Assembly: GCA_905233255.1 (NCBI GenBank)
Contig: CAJOCN010000018.1
Coordinates: 1-34,041 of the forward strand
Source: Paludibacteraceae bacterium
Lineage (GTDB): Bacteria; Bacteroidota; Bacteroidia; Bacteroidales; Paludibacteraceae
Length of the DNA: 34,041 nucleotides
Direction of reading: 5' to 3'
The translations under genes and the position numbers were made by a program. Within the stretch, counting starts at the first letter, position 1; every line of letters begins with the position of its first letter. The notes below the pieces were generated by a model that was not told where the DNA came from, made no database searches, and saw only the letters and a list, made by a program, of their open reading frames with translations. This document shows, in pieces, positions 1 through 9,012 of the stretch.

Positions 1-1418
1 CAGATTGGTATGCCCGGTGACGAGCGTCGTCGTACGCGCATCGTTGGGATCCTTGGGATCGAGACCGAAAGTGGTCTCCCACTCATCGGGAATACCGTCA
101 TAATCCGTATCCAGCGGTTTCTCCGCAGTCTTTAGTTCGGGCCATCCGCCTACATCGGACTGGGTATCAATCAGTCCGTTCTTGGAGCCGTTGGAGCCGG
201 TATAGGTATAATTGCCGTTTCTCACCTCTTTGACGATACGGGTATCCACTGCGTCGCGTGAGAGGGAACAACCGGATTTGGCGAGAACGGTCTCGTAGGC
301 TTCAGCGGCAGTCTGCTCATTCTTAAGAGCGGTCAGACCTTCCGTCCAACGGGTGGATGCCTTGCAGAGGTCTTTCTTATTCGACTCATCGGGATCTACA
401 CCCTGCCAGTTGTCGTTAGTGACGGTAGTAGAACCATAGACATAATTGCCGGTAATATAGAATTTACCGGGTTCAACAGTACCTCCGGGCGAATGGGCGC
501 AGTTGCCACATTTGGTAGTAGGATTAACAATACGCGATTTCTTAGAGGTAGCCGGTCCATACTTATAGTAGTTATTGACCATATTGATATGTCTGCCACC
601 GGCTCCCTGGTTTGTACCCTCGCCACCATAGGCAGAGTTGCCACCCCAGTTATAGATTACGTTATTGACATAATCAATGGGTCCGGCACAATGCGCGTTG
701 ACGTAATCATGGTCAAAACGCGGGTTACGTGAATCGTGGTGGGCTAACAGATTATGATGGAAACCCATATACCTCCGTATCCGTGCGATCCTTTGCCGTG
801 AACAGAGTTCTTGAGGGATTCTGAGATGATGCAATACTGCATCGTGAAATCCGTATTTCCATAGCAACTGACGCACTCGTCCACGGACCAGGAACAGGAG
901 AGGTGGTCGAGTACGACTCCTTTGGAGTCATTGACGGAGAGGGCGTCATACTCGGTGTTGCTGACATCACCCAGGCGGACACGGATGAAACGCACGATGA
1001 CGTTGCTGGCGTTAATCACGAGCGGGTAGTCCGCGATACATATTCCATCGCCCGGGGCCGACTGTCCGTCAATCGTGATGCTACCGGTTTTGATACGGAG
1101 TTCGCTCTTGAGATGAATCGTACCGGAGACGGTAAAGATGACGCGCCTTGCGCCGGTCTGGGTCGCAGCATAACGCAGCGTCCCGGGCATGGGACGACCC
1201 GTATTGGGATCCAATTCATCGTCGAGCCGGCTGACCCGGTAGACTGTACCTCCATCGCCTCCCGTGACACCCGCCGCACCGCCGTCTATCTTGGCGCAGG
1301 CAGCAACCAGTTCAGGGTTGGTGTCGATGGTTTTTTGCTCCGGGTTATTAGGAGTGTTGCACGCTGCCATGAAAGATGACAGTGTGCAACACAGCGCTAT
1401 AAGTTTCCAAGTTTTCAT
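1..1418 (-). pseudogene. Pectate lyase lipoprotein, frameshifted and cut by the left edge
   Basis: Secreted polysaccharide lyase expected to cleave polygalacturonate by beta-elimination. Reading starts at 1418 with a lipoprotein signal (Cys20 after SSFMAA) and holds the first part of a right-handed beta-helix, with motifs TIDGQSAPGDG, LDHLSCSWSVDE and NSVHGKGSHGYGGIW. Just after the Trp codon (765-767) the frame meets a stop at 744. The next frame continues with HHNLLAHHDSRNPRFDHDY and stays open to base 1, including NVIYNWGGNSAYGGEG and a calcium-binding-like end (DTDYDGIPDEWE). The two parts therefore form one gene broken near 761-767. Compared with the family motif as I remember it (GGIWGGxxxSFHHNLLAHH), about six residues are missing at the break, so about 16 bases may be lost rather than one. 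The gene starts 12 bases after susD and is probably co-transcribed with it. It could be a true pseudogene or an assembly error. Confidence 0.85.
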
Positions 1419-1430
1419 TGGAGAAAAGAA

Positions 1431-3416
1431 TTATTCTGCAGCATCTACGTAGTCGTAGTCGTTCCAGAGCGCGCCCTCGGACTGACCTACGTTCACGGTG
1501 AAGATCGGCCAGTACTGACGTCCGTTCAGACGATCGGGGTACTCGGGATCGAAGAGCATGTAGTTGTCGGGAGCCAAGACACGACCGGAGGAAGAGGAGT
1601 AATAAAGGTTACCCTTCATCCAGCCGTTGTCCTTGTTGTAATAGGAAGGAGTACCCAATTCTTTCTTTTCCATACCATAGGTGGAGTCAATCACGAATCC
1701 CTTGATACCAGCGGCATAGCTATACTCCTCGCCGACATATTTGTACTTAATAAAGAGTGTGTCTTGCAACTCTGCAAATTCGCCGGCATGGTTATTCATG
1801 TTAGCCAGACGCTCGTGCGCGGCGATCAGCGTCTCTTTGAGGATACCCCAGCGCATGAGGTCATACTTACGGATGTACTCGCCTGTGAACTCCAGTTTGC
1901 GCTCCTCCTGGAGGTTCGCCATATTGAGTTCCTTGGTGCTTGCGTGTGCACGGCTGCGTACCTGATCAAAACATGCCTTACCATCAATACCATAGGTATT
2001 GGTCGGTTTGTCACCACCGATACCACCGATAGATGCCTCTGCCGCCATCAAGAGTACATCGGTATAACGAATAATCGGGAAGTTGACGCCATCATCGTTA
2101 CCGGTACGGTTACGGGTCATCCACTCTACGCGATATTTGTTGGCATACCAAGCATTGGGCATACATTGTTTCTGATAGAGGAATTTCTCCTTGTTATCCA
2201 CGTCAACGCCGGGGAACGCCAGTTTCACCTTCTCAGGATCGCTGTTGTACTCTGTACCATCGTCATAGATCCAGATATAGCGTGCCATCGTAACATCACG
2301 ACGAACATCAGAAGCCTCATAGTCGTAATAGAGCGTCGGCACGATACATACAGAGGAGTTGGAGGAACCACCTTCGTTGTTCATCAGACCACCGATAGCT
2401 TTGTCCACCTTAGTACAATTATACTGGAGCACCTGTCCACGTGAGCCATCAGCGAAAGCGATTTCCCAGAATACTTCCGAATTATAGTAGGTGGTCTCAT
2501 CGGCACAGATCTTCTTGAAGATATCCTCGTAGTTAGTCTCGAATTTAGTTGCCTCATTCGCGTTATTCATGATTTGCGCGCACGCCCACATAACCTCTGT
2601 ATTGAGTTCCTGACGGAGGGTCGGATCGCTTACAAGGAACTCCGGACCGTTTTTCCAAGTTGCCGGGCGGACACCCTTTCCGGCATAGGTGAGGTCCACG
2701 CGAGCCAGAAGGGCATAGGCAGCACCTTTGGAGGGGCGACCGGTGTAGTTAGAAGCAGTACCCGGGCACTCGCTCGACCACGGCATGAGCCGGGCAGCCG
2801 TCTTGAGATCCTGACGGATATGTTTGAGAACGTCAGTGCGATCCGATTTCTTAGTTTTCATACCGGCTTCGTCTTTCGAGATAGAAGTGAACCGAGCCGG
2901 CACATCACCCCAAAGTTGAACCATCTGGAGGTAGCAGAATGAACGGAGGAAATAAGCCTCACCGAGCATATAGCGCATGCGTGCGACAGCATCTTTCTTT
3001 TTCTCATCGGTAGTCGGCATGGTATCACCGTATTGCTCAATACCCTCGATGATGTTGTTACAACGCTCGATAGCGGAGTTGAGATAACCCCACGGGTCTT
3101 TACCGTTAGCGGTAGAGAGATCGCCACTGGTCGGAGTCATCGCATAGATATTCCACTCTGCCTTACCGGAGTTCTTGTTACCATGCTCCACATCGGTGTT
3201 CATACCCTGATATCCGCAAGCGAGGCGGTTACGGTAGGATTTATCCTGGCCGAACTGCTCATAGACACCCGCGATCACTTGCTCCGTACTATTGGGGTTG
3301 GAGAACACTTGTGCGGCGTCCATTGCTGAGGGCGATTTCGAATCAAAGAAATCGCATCCTGCCAACGCAACAGCAACTGCTGCAATTGCAATATATTTAA
3401 AGTTTTTCATATTCAT
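1431..3416 (-). CDS. SusD/RagB-family glycan-binding outer-membrane lipoprotein
   Basis: Surface lipoprotein that binds oligosaccharides and closes over the SusC channel. The N-terminus has a lipoprotein signal ending VALAGC, so Cys20 would be lipidated and the Asp after it is common for surface export. The next part (FDSKSPSAMDAAQVF, then a helix-rich stretch with AYFLRSFCYLQMVQLWGDVP) is the tetratricopeptide-like SusD fold. RYTDVLLMAAEAS and the C-terminal YPDRLNGRQYWPIFTVNV are also typical. Its 661 residues are on the long side for the family. An ATG two codons downstream (3410) could be the real start. The gene follows susC by 41 bases and precedes the pectate lyase, which suggests a pectic substrate; that substrate is inferred from context only. 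Confidence 0.95.
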   Translation of the reverse strand: MNMKNFKYIAIAAVAVALAGCDFFDSKSPSAMDAAQVFSNPNSTEQVIAGVYEQFGQDKSYRNRLACGYQGMNTDVEHGNKNSGKAEWNIYAMTPTSGDLSTANGKDPWGYLNSAIERCNNIIEGIEQYGDTMPTTDEKKKDAVARMRYMLGEAYFLRSFCYLQMVQLWGDVPARFTSISKDEAGMKTKKSDRTDVLKHIRQDLKTAARLMPWSSECPGTASNYTGRPSKGAAYALLARVDLTYAGKGVRPATWKNGPEFLVSDPTLRQELNTEVMWACAQIMNNANEATKFETNYEDIFKKICADETTYYNSEVFWEIAFADGSRGQVLQYNCTKVDKAIGGLMNNEGGSSNSSVCIVPTLYYDYEASDVRRDVTMARYIWIYDDGTEYNSDPEKVKLAFPGVDVDNKEKFLYQKQCMPNAWYANKYRVEWMTRNRTGNDDGVNFPIIRYTDVLLMAAEASIGGIGGDKPTNTYGIDGKACFDQVRSRAHASTKELNMANLQEERKLEFTGEYIRKYDLMRWGILKETLIAAHERLANMNNHAGEFAELQDTLFIKYKYVGEEYSYAAGIKGFVIDSTYGMEKKELGTPSYYNKDNGWMKGNLYYSSSSGRVLAPDNYMLFDPEYPDRLNGRQYWPIFTVNVGQSEGALWNDYDYVDAAE

Positions 3417-3425
3417 TTGTTTTTT

Positions 3426-3457
3426 CGTGATTTCGTAATGACGTAACTACGTAATTG
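3426..3457 (-). repeat. 8-bp tandem repeat in the susC-susD spacer
   Basis: On the minus strand the spacer reads as four related 8-base units: ATTACGTA, GTTACGTC, ATTACGAA, ATCACGAA. They lie between the susC stop and the susD start. The ATTACGAA core also occurs in the spacers at 18099-18122 and 32761-32784. Confidence 0.6.
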
Positions 3458-6400
3458 TTAGAAAGAAAGGTTAAGACCGAAGTTGAAAGCACGGCTCTTG
3501 GGGAATGCGGAGAAGTCCACACCGGTAGCCAGCGGGTTGATCTTCGAACGGGTATCCACCTCAGGATCCGAACCCGAGTACGGTGAAACGCAGAAGAGGT
3601 TGGAAGCCGTGAAGAAGATACGTGCGGTCTTGATGTAAGCCTTGCTGATCCAGCGATCCGGCAGCGAGTAGCCGATCGTCAGGGACGAGAGACGAAGATA
3701 AGAAGCATCCTCAACGTACTTGTCGGTCAGTGCGATATTATCGCTGATCGGGTTAGCAGTCTTTGCATTTGCGTTAGCAGCAGTAAGAGCAGCCGCCATA
3801 GCGGTGTAGTTATCGCCGGAAACCTTACCATCCGCACCTACGTGCTCAGAGGGGATAAAGGAACCATCCTGACGGAAGAGCGAGTAACGCATACCGTAGG
3901 CTACGTCTGCAGTGTTGTTGCGGAGTTTGGATTTATCGAAGATCGTTCCGTAGTCGAGTGCAGAGAGGTTGAGCACCTTGTTACCTACGCTGTAGGTGAA
4001 CTGGGCACTGAGGTCAACCTTACCCCATTTCTCACCGCCGATATTGAAGTTCACACCGAAACCACCCTGGATAGCCGCCTGGGTATTACCCAGGACTACG
4101 CGGTCGTCATCATTGATGACGCCATCGCCATTCTGGTCCACGAGTTTGGTCATACCCGGACGAGCCTCACCGAGGATGGTGGTGATAGCCTTTCCGTTCG
4201 CATCATACCAACGGCCGTTAGACGGGTTGTAAGATGCGAAATCATCGGTGGTGTACCAACCAGCAGTCTGGTAACCATAGATGTTACCTACCTTGTCGCC
4301 CGGACGGAGTTTGAACTCATAGTCGGTGTTCGCGTAGTTGGACGAGAAGCAAGCCGTAGAAACGAGGTACTCGTCCATACCACCGAGGTCCACTACCTTA
4401 TTATAGTTATGCGCGATATTGGCATTGATGCTCAAACCGTAGCTCAGGCTCTTAGCGCGTTTGTCCAGGATGACACCGTTCAACGAGAGCTCGACACCCT
4501 TGTTATCGGTAGAACCGATGTTACGGTACTGGTAGTTATAACCACCGATAGCCATCTTGTATTTCAGGATCAGGTCCTTGGTGGTATTCCAATAGAGGTC
4601 GAGAGTACCGCTCAAACGCTCGTTCCAGAAACCGAAGTCCAAACCGAGGTCACGGGTGATAGTGGTCTCCCATTTGAGTTTGCTGTTAGCCGCAATGACA
4701 TCCGATCCGCCATCCGCCAGCTTGGTAGAGAAGACCTCGCTGTAAGCAGTAGAGGAAGAGAGGTACTCCGGACGGAGGTAACCGAGATCCACGTTGTTGT
4801 TACCTACGGAACCATAGGAGAGACGGAGTTTGAAGTTAGACATCACGTCCTGAGCCGGAGCCATCCACTCTTCATCGATGATACGCCAAGCGATAGCAGC
4901 TGACGGGAAGTAGCCCCACTGATTACCCTTGGTGAAGCGGGTAGAAGCATCAGCACGGAACGTAGCCGTGATGTAATAGCGATTGAACAAAATATAGTTC
5001 GCGCGGGCGAAGAACGACAGCATGTTGTCCGTCGGGTTGACATACGATTTGCTGGTGTAAGCTTTAGCGGAACCGATGTAGTTGAATACCTGAGCACCGG
5101 TCAGAGCTGCGTCATAGCCGAAACCATTGTTGGTACGGAGCTCGCCGTGGAGGATCTGCATCTCCTCACCGATCAAGATACCCAGATCATGATCATTACC
5201 CCATTTCTTCTTAAACTCAAGGGTGTTGGTGTTCTTGAAACGACTGGACTTCTCATCGGTAGCTACGATATGACCATAACCTGCACCTCCGGCATAGGTG
5301 AATCCGTCACCTGCGCGAGAGTAATATGTGGTAGGTCCATAGTAACGATCCTGTTTCTGGTAACGACCTTCGTAGCCCACCTCGGTTTTCCAGGTGAACA
5401 TCTTAGCGAACTTATAGCTCACATACCCCTGGAGGTTGAACTTGTCGTCCACTTTCTTACGGTAGTTGTGGTCAATCGTGGTGATCGGGTCGTAGAGCGA
5501 ACCGAAGGACTCATAGTCATCCAAACCGGCTACTTTATCCTTAGCAAACAGCTCGATCGGCGAATAAGCGATGGCGTTACGCACACGGCTCTCGGTCTTG
5601 GAACCGGCATCCTGAGCAGTGTTGGTACCTGAACCCAGGACATTGGTATTCGAATAACGAGCGGTGAAGCTGATAGTCAGGTCCTTGATCGGTTTGAACT
5701 TAGCCTTGAAGCTCAGGTTGTTACGTGCATAATCCGAACCATACATGATACCCTTGTCATCAATACGGTTGTAAGAGAGGGAGAAGTTAGCCGCCTTGTT
5801 ACCGCCGCTTACGGTGAAGCTATGGTTACTGTTCAGGCCGTGACGACCGAAGGTCTCTTCCTGCCAATCCGTCACTTTCTCACCATGCCAATAATCCTGA
5901 ATCTCCGGGATAGACAGCACTTGGTCTTTATCACCTGTTGCTGCATACTGGGGATCAAAATACTGGTTGAAGTTAGTCGGGATATTAGCGGTATTGCCTT
6001 TCGCGCGGTAGTGTGCATACTCATACTGCATCAAGATGAAATCATCAACGTTCAGCATGTTATATTTCTTAGCCATCTGCTTCCATCCCATGTAACCGGT
6101 ATAGTCAAAATGGATCTGCATTTTGTCATCTGCGTTATTATCGGCATCCTTGGTAGTGATGATGATTACACCGTTGGCACCTTGCGCACCGTAGATGGCA
6201 GTTGCGGCAGCATCTTTCAGTACGTCCATCGACTGAATATCACTCGGTGAAATATCTGCAATCGAGCTAACCTGGAAACCATCCACAATGTAGAGAGGAT
6301 CACTACTCTGGGTCAGAGACGTACCACCGCGGACACGGATTTTGACATCTGCATCAGGGCTACCCTCGGTCGTTGTAACCGACACACCGGCGAGTTTACC

Positions 6401-6832
6401 TTGCAGCGCCTCTGAAGCCGAAGCTACAGGAATGTCCTTGAGCTGCTCTGCGTTCACCGAGCTCACTGCAGTTACCAAGTCACGTTTCTTGGTCGTACCA
6501 TAACCGGTAACGACAACCTCCTCCAGCACCTCGCTGTTCTCGGAGAGCACTACGTTCATGGTATTGCCGGTGATGTTCAACTCCTGGGTCTTCATACCGA
6601 TGTAGGAGAAAATCAGCACCTTTGCATCATCCGGCACGTCGATGGTGTAATTACCATCAAAGTCCGTCACTGTACCAATGGTGGTACCTTTAACCACTAC
6701 GGAAGCCGAGATGATTGTCTCTCCCGTCTGGTCCTTAACCGTTCCGCTAATCACACGAGCTTGCACAGCCATGCTTCCCAGAAGCAAAGCCGACAGCATC
6801 ATGGTACGGAACACTCTGAAATTCAGTTTCAT
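3458..6832 (-). CDS. SusC/RagA-family TonB-dependent outer-membrane transporter
   Basis: TonB-dependent channel that imports oligosaccharides captured by its SusD partner. After a signal peptide (about residues 1-25, ending VQA) comes a carboxypeptidase-regulatory-like domain (about 27-98, VISGTVKDQTGETIISASV through FSYIGM), then a TonB-box-like stretch (EVLEEVVVTGYGTTKK, about 101-116). The plug domain follows (LQGKLAGVSV, VRGGTSL, YIVDGF, MDVLKDAAATAIYGAQGANGVIIITTK, to about 230), then a long beta-barrel ending in Phe (FGLNLSF). At 1124 residues it is a normal SusC length. It is the first gene of the locus, with a -7 element about 90 bases upstream. It has no N-terminal STN domain, so I see no sign of direct anti-sigma signalling. 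Confidence 0.97.
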   Translation of the reverse strand: MKLNFRVFRTMMLSALLLGSMAVQARVISGTVKDQTGETIISASVVVKGTTIGTVTDFDGNYTIDVPDDAKVLIFSYIGMKTQELNITGNTMNVVLSENSEVLEEVVVTGYGTTKKRDLVTAVSSVNAEQLKDIPVASASEALQGKLAGVSVTTTEGSPDADVKIRVRGGTSLTQSSDPLYIVDGFQVSSIADISPSDIQSMDVLKDAAATAIYGAQGANGVIIITTKDADNNADDKMQIHFDYTGYMGWKQMAKKYNMLNVDDFILMQYEYAHYRAKGNTANIPTNFNQYFDPQYAATGDKDQVLSIPEIQDYWHGEKVTDWQEETFGRHGLNSNHSFTVSGGNKAANFSLSYNRIDDKGIMYGSDYARNNLSFKAKFKPIKDLTISFTARYSNTNVLGSGTNTAQDAGSKTESRVRNAIAYSPIELFAKDKVAGLDDYESFGSLYDPITTIDHNYRKKVDDKFNLQGYVSYKFAKMFTWKTEVGYEGRYQKQDRYYGPTTYYSRAGDGFTYAGGAGYGHIVATDEKSSRFKNTNTLEFKKKWGNDHDLGILIGEEMQILHGELRTNNGFGYDAALTGAQVFNYIGSAKAYTSKSYVNPTDNMLSFFARANYILFNRYYITATFRADASTRFTKGNQWGYFPSAAIAWRIIDEEWMAPAQDVMSNFKLRLSYGSVGNNNVDLGYLRPEYLSSSTAYSEVFSTKLADGGSDVIAANSKLKWETTITRDLGLDFGFWNERLSGTLDLYWNTTKDLILKYKMAIGGYNYQYRNIGSTDNKGVELSLNGVILDKRAKSLSYGLSINANIAHNYNKVVDLGGMDEYLVSTACFSSNYANTDYEFKLRPGDKVGNIYGYQTAGWYTTDDFASYNPSNGRWYDANGKAITTILGEARPGMTKLVDQNGDGVINDDDRVVLGNTQAAIQGGFGVNFNIGGEKWGKVDLSAQFTYSVGNKVLNLSALDYGTIFDKSKLRNNTADVAYGMRYSLFRQDGSFIPSEHVGADGKVSGDNYTAMAAALTAANANAKTANPISDNIALTDKYVEDASYLRLSSLTIGYSLPDRWISKAYIKTARIFFTASNLFCVSPYSGSDPEVDTRSKINPLATGVDFSAFPKSRAFNFGLNLSF

Positions 6833-6922
6833 AGAGAATTTGTTGTGTTTTGTTTGTATTGACTGTTAATTAAATTGTGTGCGTTCCCTAATAAGCGCGT
6901 ATGCGCGATTCAAAACCGGGTG

Positions 6923-6930
6923 CAAAGGTA
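6923..6930 (-). promoter_or_regulatory. Promoter -7 element for susC
   Basis: The minus strand reads TACCTTTG, a perfect TAnnTTTG, about 90 bases before the susC start. No good TTTG lies 19-21 bases upstream. Instead there is a nine-T run preceded by an ACACA/TGTGT inverted repeat. A weak -33 fits a promoter needing an activator, as PUL promoters usually do; this is inference. Confidence 0.65.
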
Positions 6931-6931
6931 C

Positions 6932-6955
6932 AAAAAAAAACACACGTAAATGTGT
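6932..6955 (-). terminator. Probable intrinsic terminator of topB, abutting the susC promoter
   Basis: On the minus strand ACACA, a six-base loop and TGTGT are followed by a run of nine T, directly after topB (stop at 7007) and ending one base before the susC -7 element. The stem is only 5 bp, so it may instead be an operator for a PUL regulator. Confidence 0.4.
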
Positions 6956-7006
6956 ATTTTTTGACGGAAAATGTGTAATAGAGTAGAAAAATGTAATATT
7001 GAGTTG

Positions 7007-8992
7007 TCAAAACGGCTCTGCGTAGGTACATCCCTCCCTCCAACGGGAACAACCATAACGGGTGTTGCCACGGATAATCACTCCCTGTCGGCAAACGGGA
7101 CAGAGCATACCCGCCTTATTAGTCTTGACATCTTTGACCACACCGGAGGTCATTTCCTTGAGTTCCGCAAGGAAATCCTGCGCGGCATATTCGCCACGCT
7201 CGATCTCACGCAGTTTCTTCTCCCATAGACCTGTCAGTTCAGCCGACTTGAGGAGCGGAGAGATGATGGTATGAATGAGGTTGATACCCGTCTCCGTTGC
7301 GCGGAGCGATTTACCATTCTTGACGATATACTTCCGTTGGTAGAGTTTCTCGATGATGGCAGCACGTGTAGAAGGACGGCCGATACCGTTCTCTTTCATT
7401 GCCTCGCGCAGTTCGTCGTTCTCCACCGTCTTGCCCGCCGTCTCCATGGCACGCAGAAGCGTTGCCTCCGTGTAATACTTAGGCGGCGTAGTAGTTTTCT
7501 CCTTCAGGAGCGGCACATGCGGGCCTGACTCACCTTTGGTGAAAGCGGGGAGAGACTTGGAGGAATCGGAGGAATCGGAAGAATCGGAGGAATCCGGGTT
7601 ATCAGCATCCTCGGAGCTATCCTTTGTATTTTGCGCACTATCCCCTTGCGCCTTCTCAAAGACCACTCTCCATCCCGGTTTGAGAACCTCACGTCCGGTG
7701 ACTTTGAAATCAATCTCGCCGGCTTTCGCCAGAACGGTCGTGTTGCTTACCTCACACTCGGGGTAGAAGACCGCAATAAAATGCAAGGCTACGAGGTCAT
7801 AGACTTTCTTCTCATCCGCCGTCATGGCATCCGGGCGCTGACCGGTAGGGATGATAGCATGGTGATCGGTGACCTTCTTATTATCAAAAACCTTTTTGGA
7901 TTTGGGGAGCGACGAGGCACCTTTCTTACCATCCGCTTTGAGGGACAGGAGAGGGGCTACCTGCGGGTAATAATCTTTGATGCCATTCAGTGTTCCGGGC
8001 ACTTTAGGATATATATCATCGCTCAGGTAAGTGGTATCCACACGCGGATAAGTGGTCAGCCGCTTCTCATAGAGCGACTGTATCAGTTGAAGTGTCTGTT
8101 CCGCCGAAAAACCGTATTTCTTGTTGCAATCGACTTGCAGGGAAGTCAGGTCATAGAGTTTGGGAGCCGATTCGATACCTTTCTTTTTCTCGACCGAAGT
8201 GATAGTCAGCGGCATATCCTTGATGGAGTCCACGAGGGCTTGTCCCTGCTCCTCGGAGGTAATGGCATACTCGTCTTCCTCAACGGGTATCTGGGCGTTA
8301 AAAAGCGTATTGCGGTAGTCGGTCTTTAGTTCCCAATAAGTTCGCGGCACGAAGTTCTCAATCTCAGCCTGGCGTTTGACAACCAGCGCGAGCGTAGGTG
8401 TCTGCACCCGTCCGACGGACAGGACCTGCCTGTCGCGACCGCTTCCACGCGCGTACCTTATAGTATATGCGCGCGTAGCGTTCATACCCAAGAGCCAGTC
8501 ACCGATAGCCCTCATCATGCCTGCCTCATAGAGGTGTTGGTACTCCGACTGGTCCTTGAGTTGGGCAAATCCGTCGCGGATAGCCTCCTCCGTCAGTGAG
8601 TTCACCCAGAGCCGTTTGACCGGACATTTGCAGCCCGCCTGCTGATATACCCATCGCTGGATGAGTTCTCCTTCCTGGCCGGCATCACCGCAGTTGATGA
8701 CCTCGTCCGCCTCGGCAATCAGGTTCTTGATGATATTGAACTGCTTGTGCACACCGGCATCGCCGGATACCTTGATAGAGAAACGCTGCGGGATCATCGG
8801 TAGCGAACTGAGGCTCCACGCCTTCCATTGCTCCGTGTATTCCTGGGGGTCTAACAACGCACACAGGTGACCGAAAGTCCAGGTCACCTGATATCCGTTT
8901 CCCTCAAAGTAGCCGTCATGCCGCTGCTTGGCTCCCAAGACATTGGCTATATAGGCGCCTACCGAGGGTTTCTCTGCTACACAAACAATCAC
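7007..8992 (-). CDS. topB: DNA topoisomerase III (type IA)
   Basis: Type IA topoisomerase that passes one DNA strand through a transient break, used to resolve linked replication or recombination intermediates. The Toprim domain starts at once (IVCVAEKPSVG) and includes CGDAGQEGEL (about residues 101-110). The active-site region is TTYPRVDT with the catalytic Tyr at about 315. SVGRVQTPTLALV (about 192-204) and NGIGRPSTRAAII are further signatures. The C-terminus carries a four-cysteine zinc ribbon (CPVC..., then CSRWREGC). An Asp/Ser repeat (DSSDSSDSSDSS), encoded by 9-base repeats at 7559-7600, sits between the core and the conserved C-terminal part. The start is GTG at 8992, since no ATG fits. 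It follows wzc by about 20 bases and is probably in the wza-wzc operon. Confidence 0.95.
   Translation of the reverse strand: MIVCVAEKPSVGAYIANVLGAKQRHDGYFEGNGYQVTWTFGHLCALLDPQEYTEQWKAWSLSSLPMIPQRFSIKVSGDAGVHKQFNIIKNLIAEADEVINCGDAGQEGELIQRWVYQQAGCKCPVKRLWVNSLTEEAIRDGFAQLKDQSEYQHLYEAGMMRAIGDWLLGMNATRAYTIRYARGSGRDRQVLSVGRVQTPTLALVVKRQAEIENFVPRTYWELKTDYRNTLFNAQIPVEEDEYAITSEEQGQALVDSIKDMPLTITSVEKKKGIESAPKLYDLTSLQVDCNKKYGFSAEQTLQLIQSLYEKRLTTYPRVDTTYLSDDIYPKVPGTLNGIKDYYPQVAPLLSLKADGKKGASSLPKSKKVFDNKKVTDHHAIIPTGQRPDAMTADEKKVYDLVALHFIAVFYPECEVSNTTVLAKAGEIDFKVTGREVLKPGWRVVFEKAQGDSAQNTKDSSEDADNPDSSDSSDSSDSSKSLPAFTKGESGPHVPLLKEKTTTPPKYYTEATLLRAMETAGKTVENDELREAMKENGIGRPSTRAAIIEKLYQRKYIVKNGKSLRATETGINLIHTIISPLLKSAELTGLWEKKLREIERGEYAAQDFLAELKEMTSGVVKDVKTNKAGMLCPVCRQGVIIRGNTRYGCSRWREGCTYAEPF
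7559..7600 (-). repeat. 9-bp tandem repeat inside topB
   Basis: Units close to GAGGAATCG on the plus strand repeat about four and a half times and encode the DSS repeat of TopB. Gain or loss of a unit keeps the frame, so only linker length would change. Confidence 0.8.
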
Positions 8993-9012
8993 GACATTTA
9001 CAATTTAGTCAT

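Noticed and set aside
1..743. Independent gene at the left edge
   Set aside because: The open minus frame continues the pectate lyase fold directly, so it is the second half of a broken gene.
3842..4903. 353-codon open frame opposite susC
   Set aside because: Frame lies wholly antisense to a certain SusC gene; its protein is rich in Val, Thr and Arg without any family motif and there is no promoter.
7504..7766. Ser/Glu-rich small proteins over the topB repeat, both strands
   Set aside because: Alternate-frame readings of the 9-bp repeat within topB.
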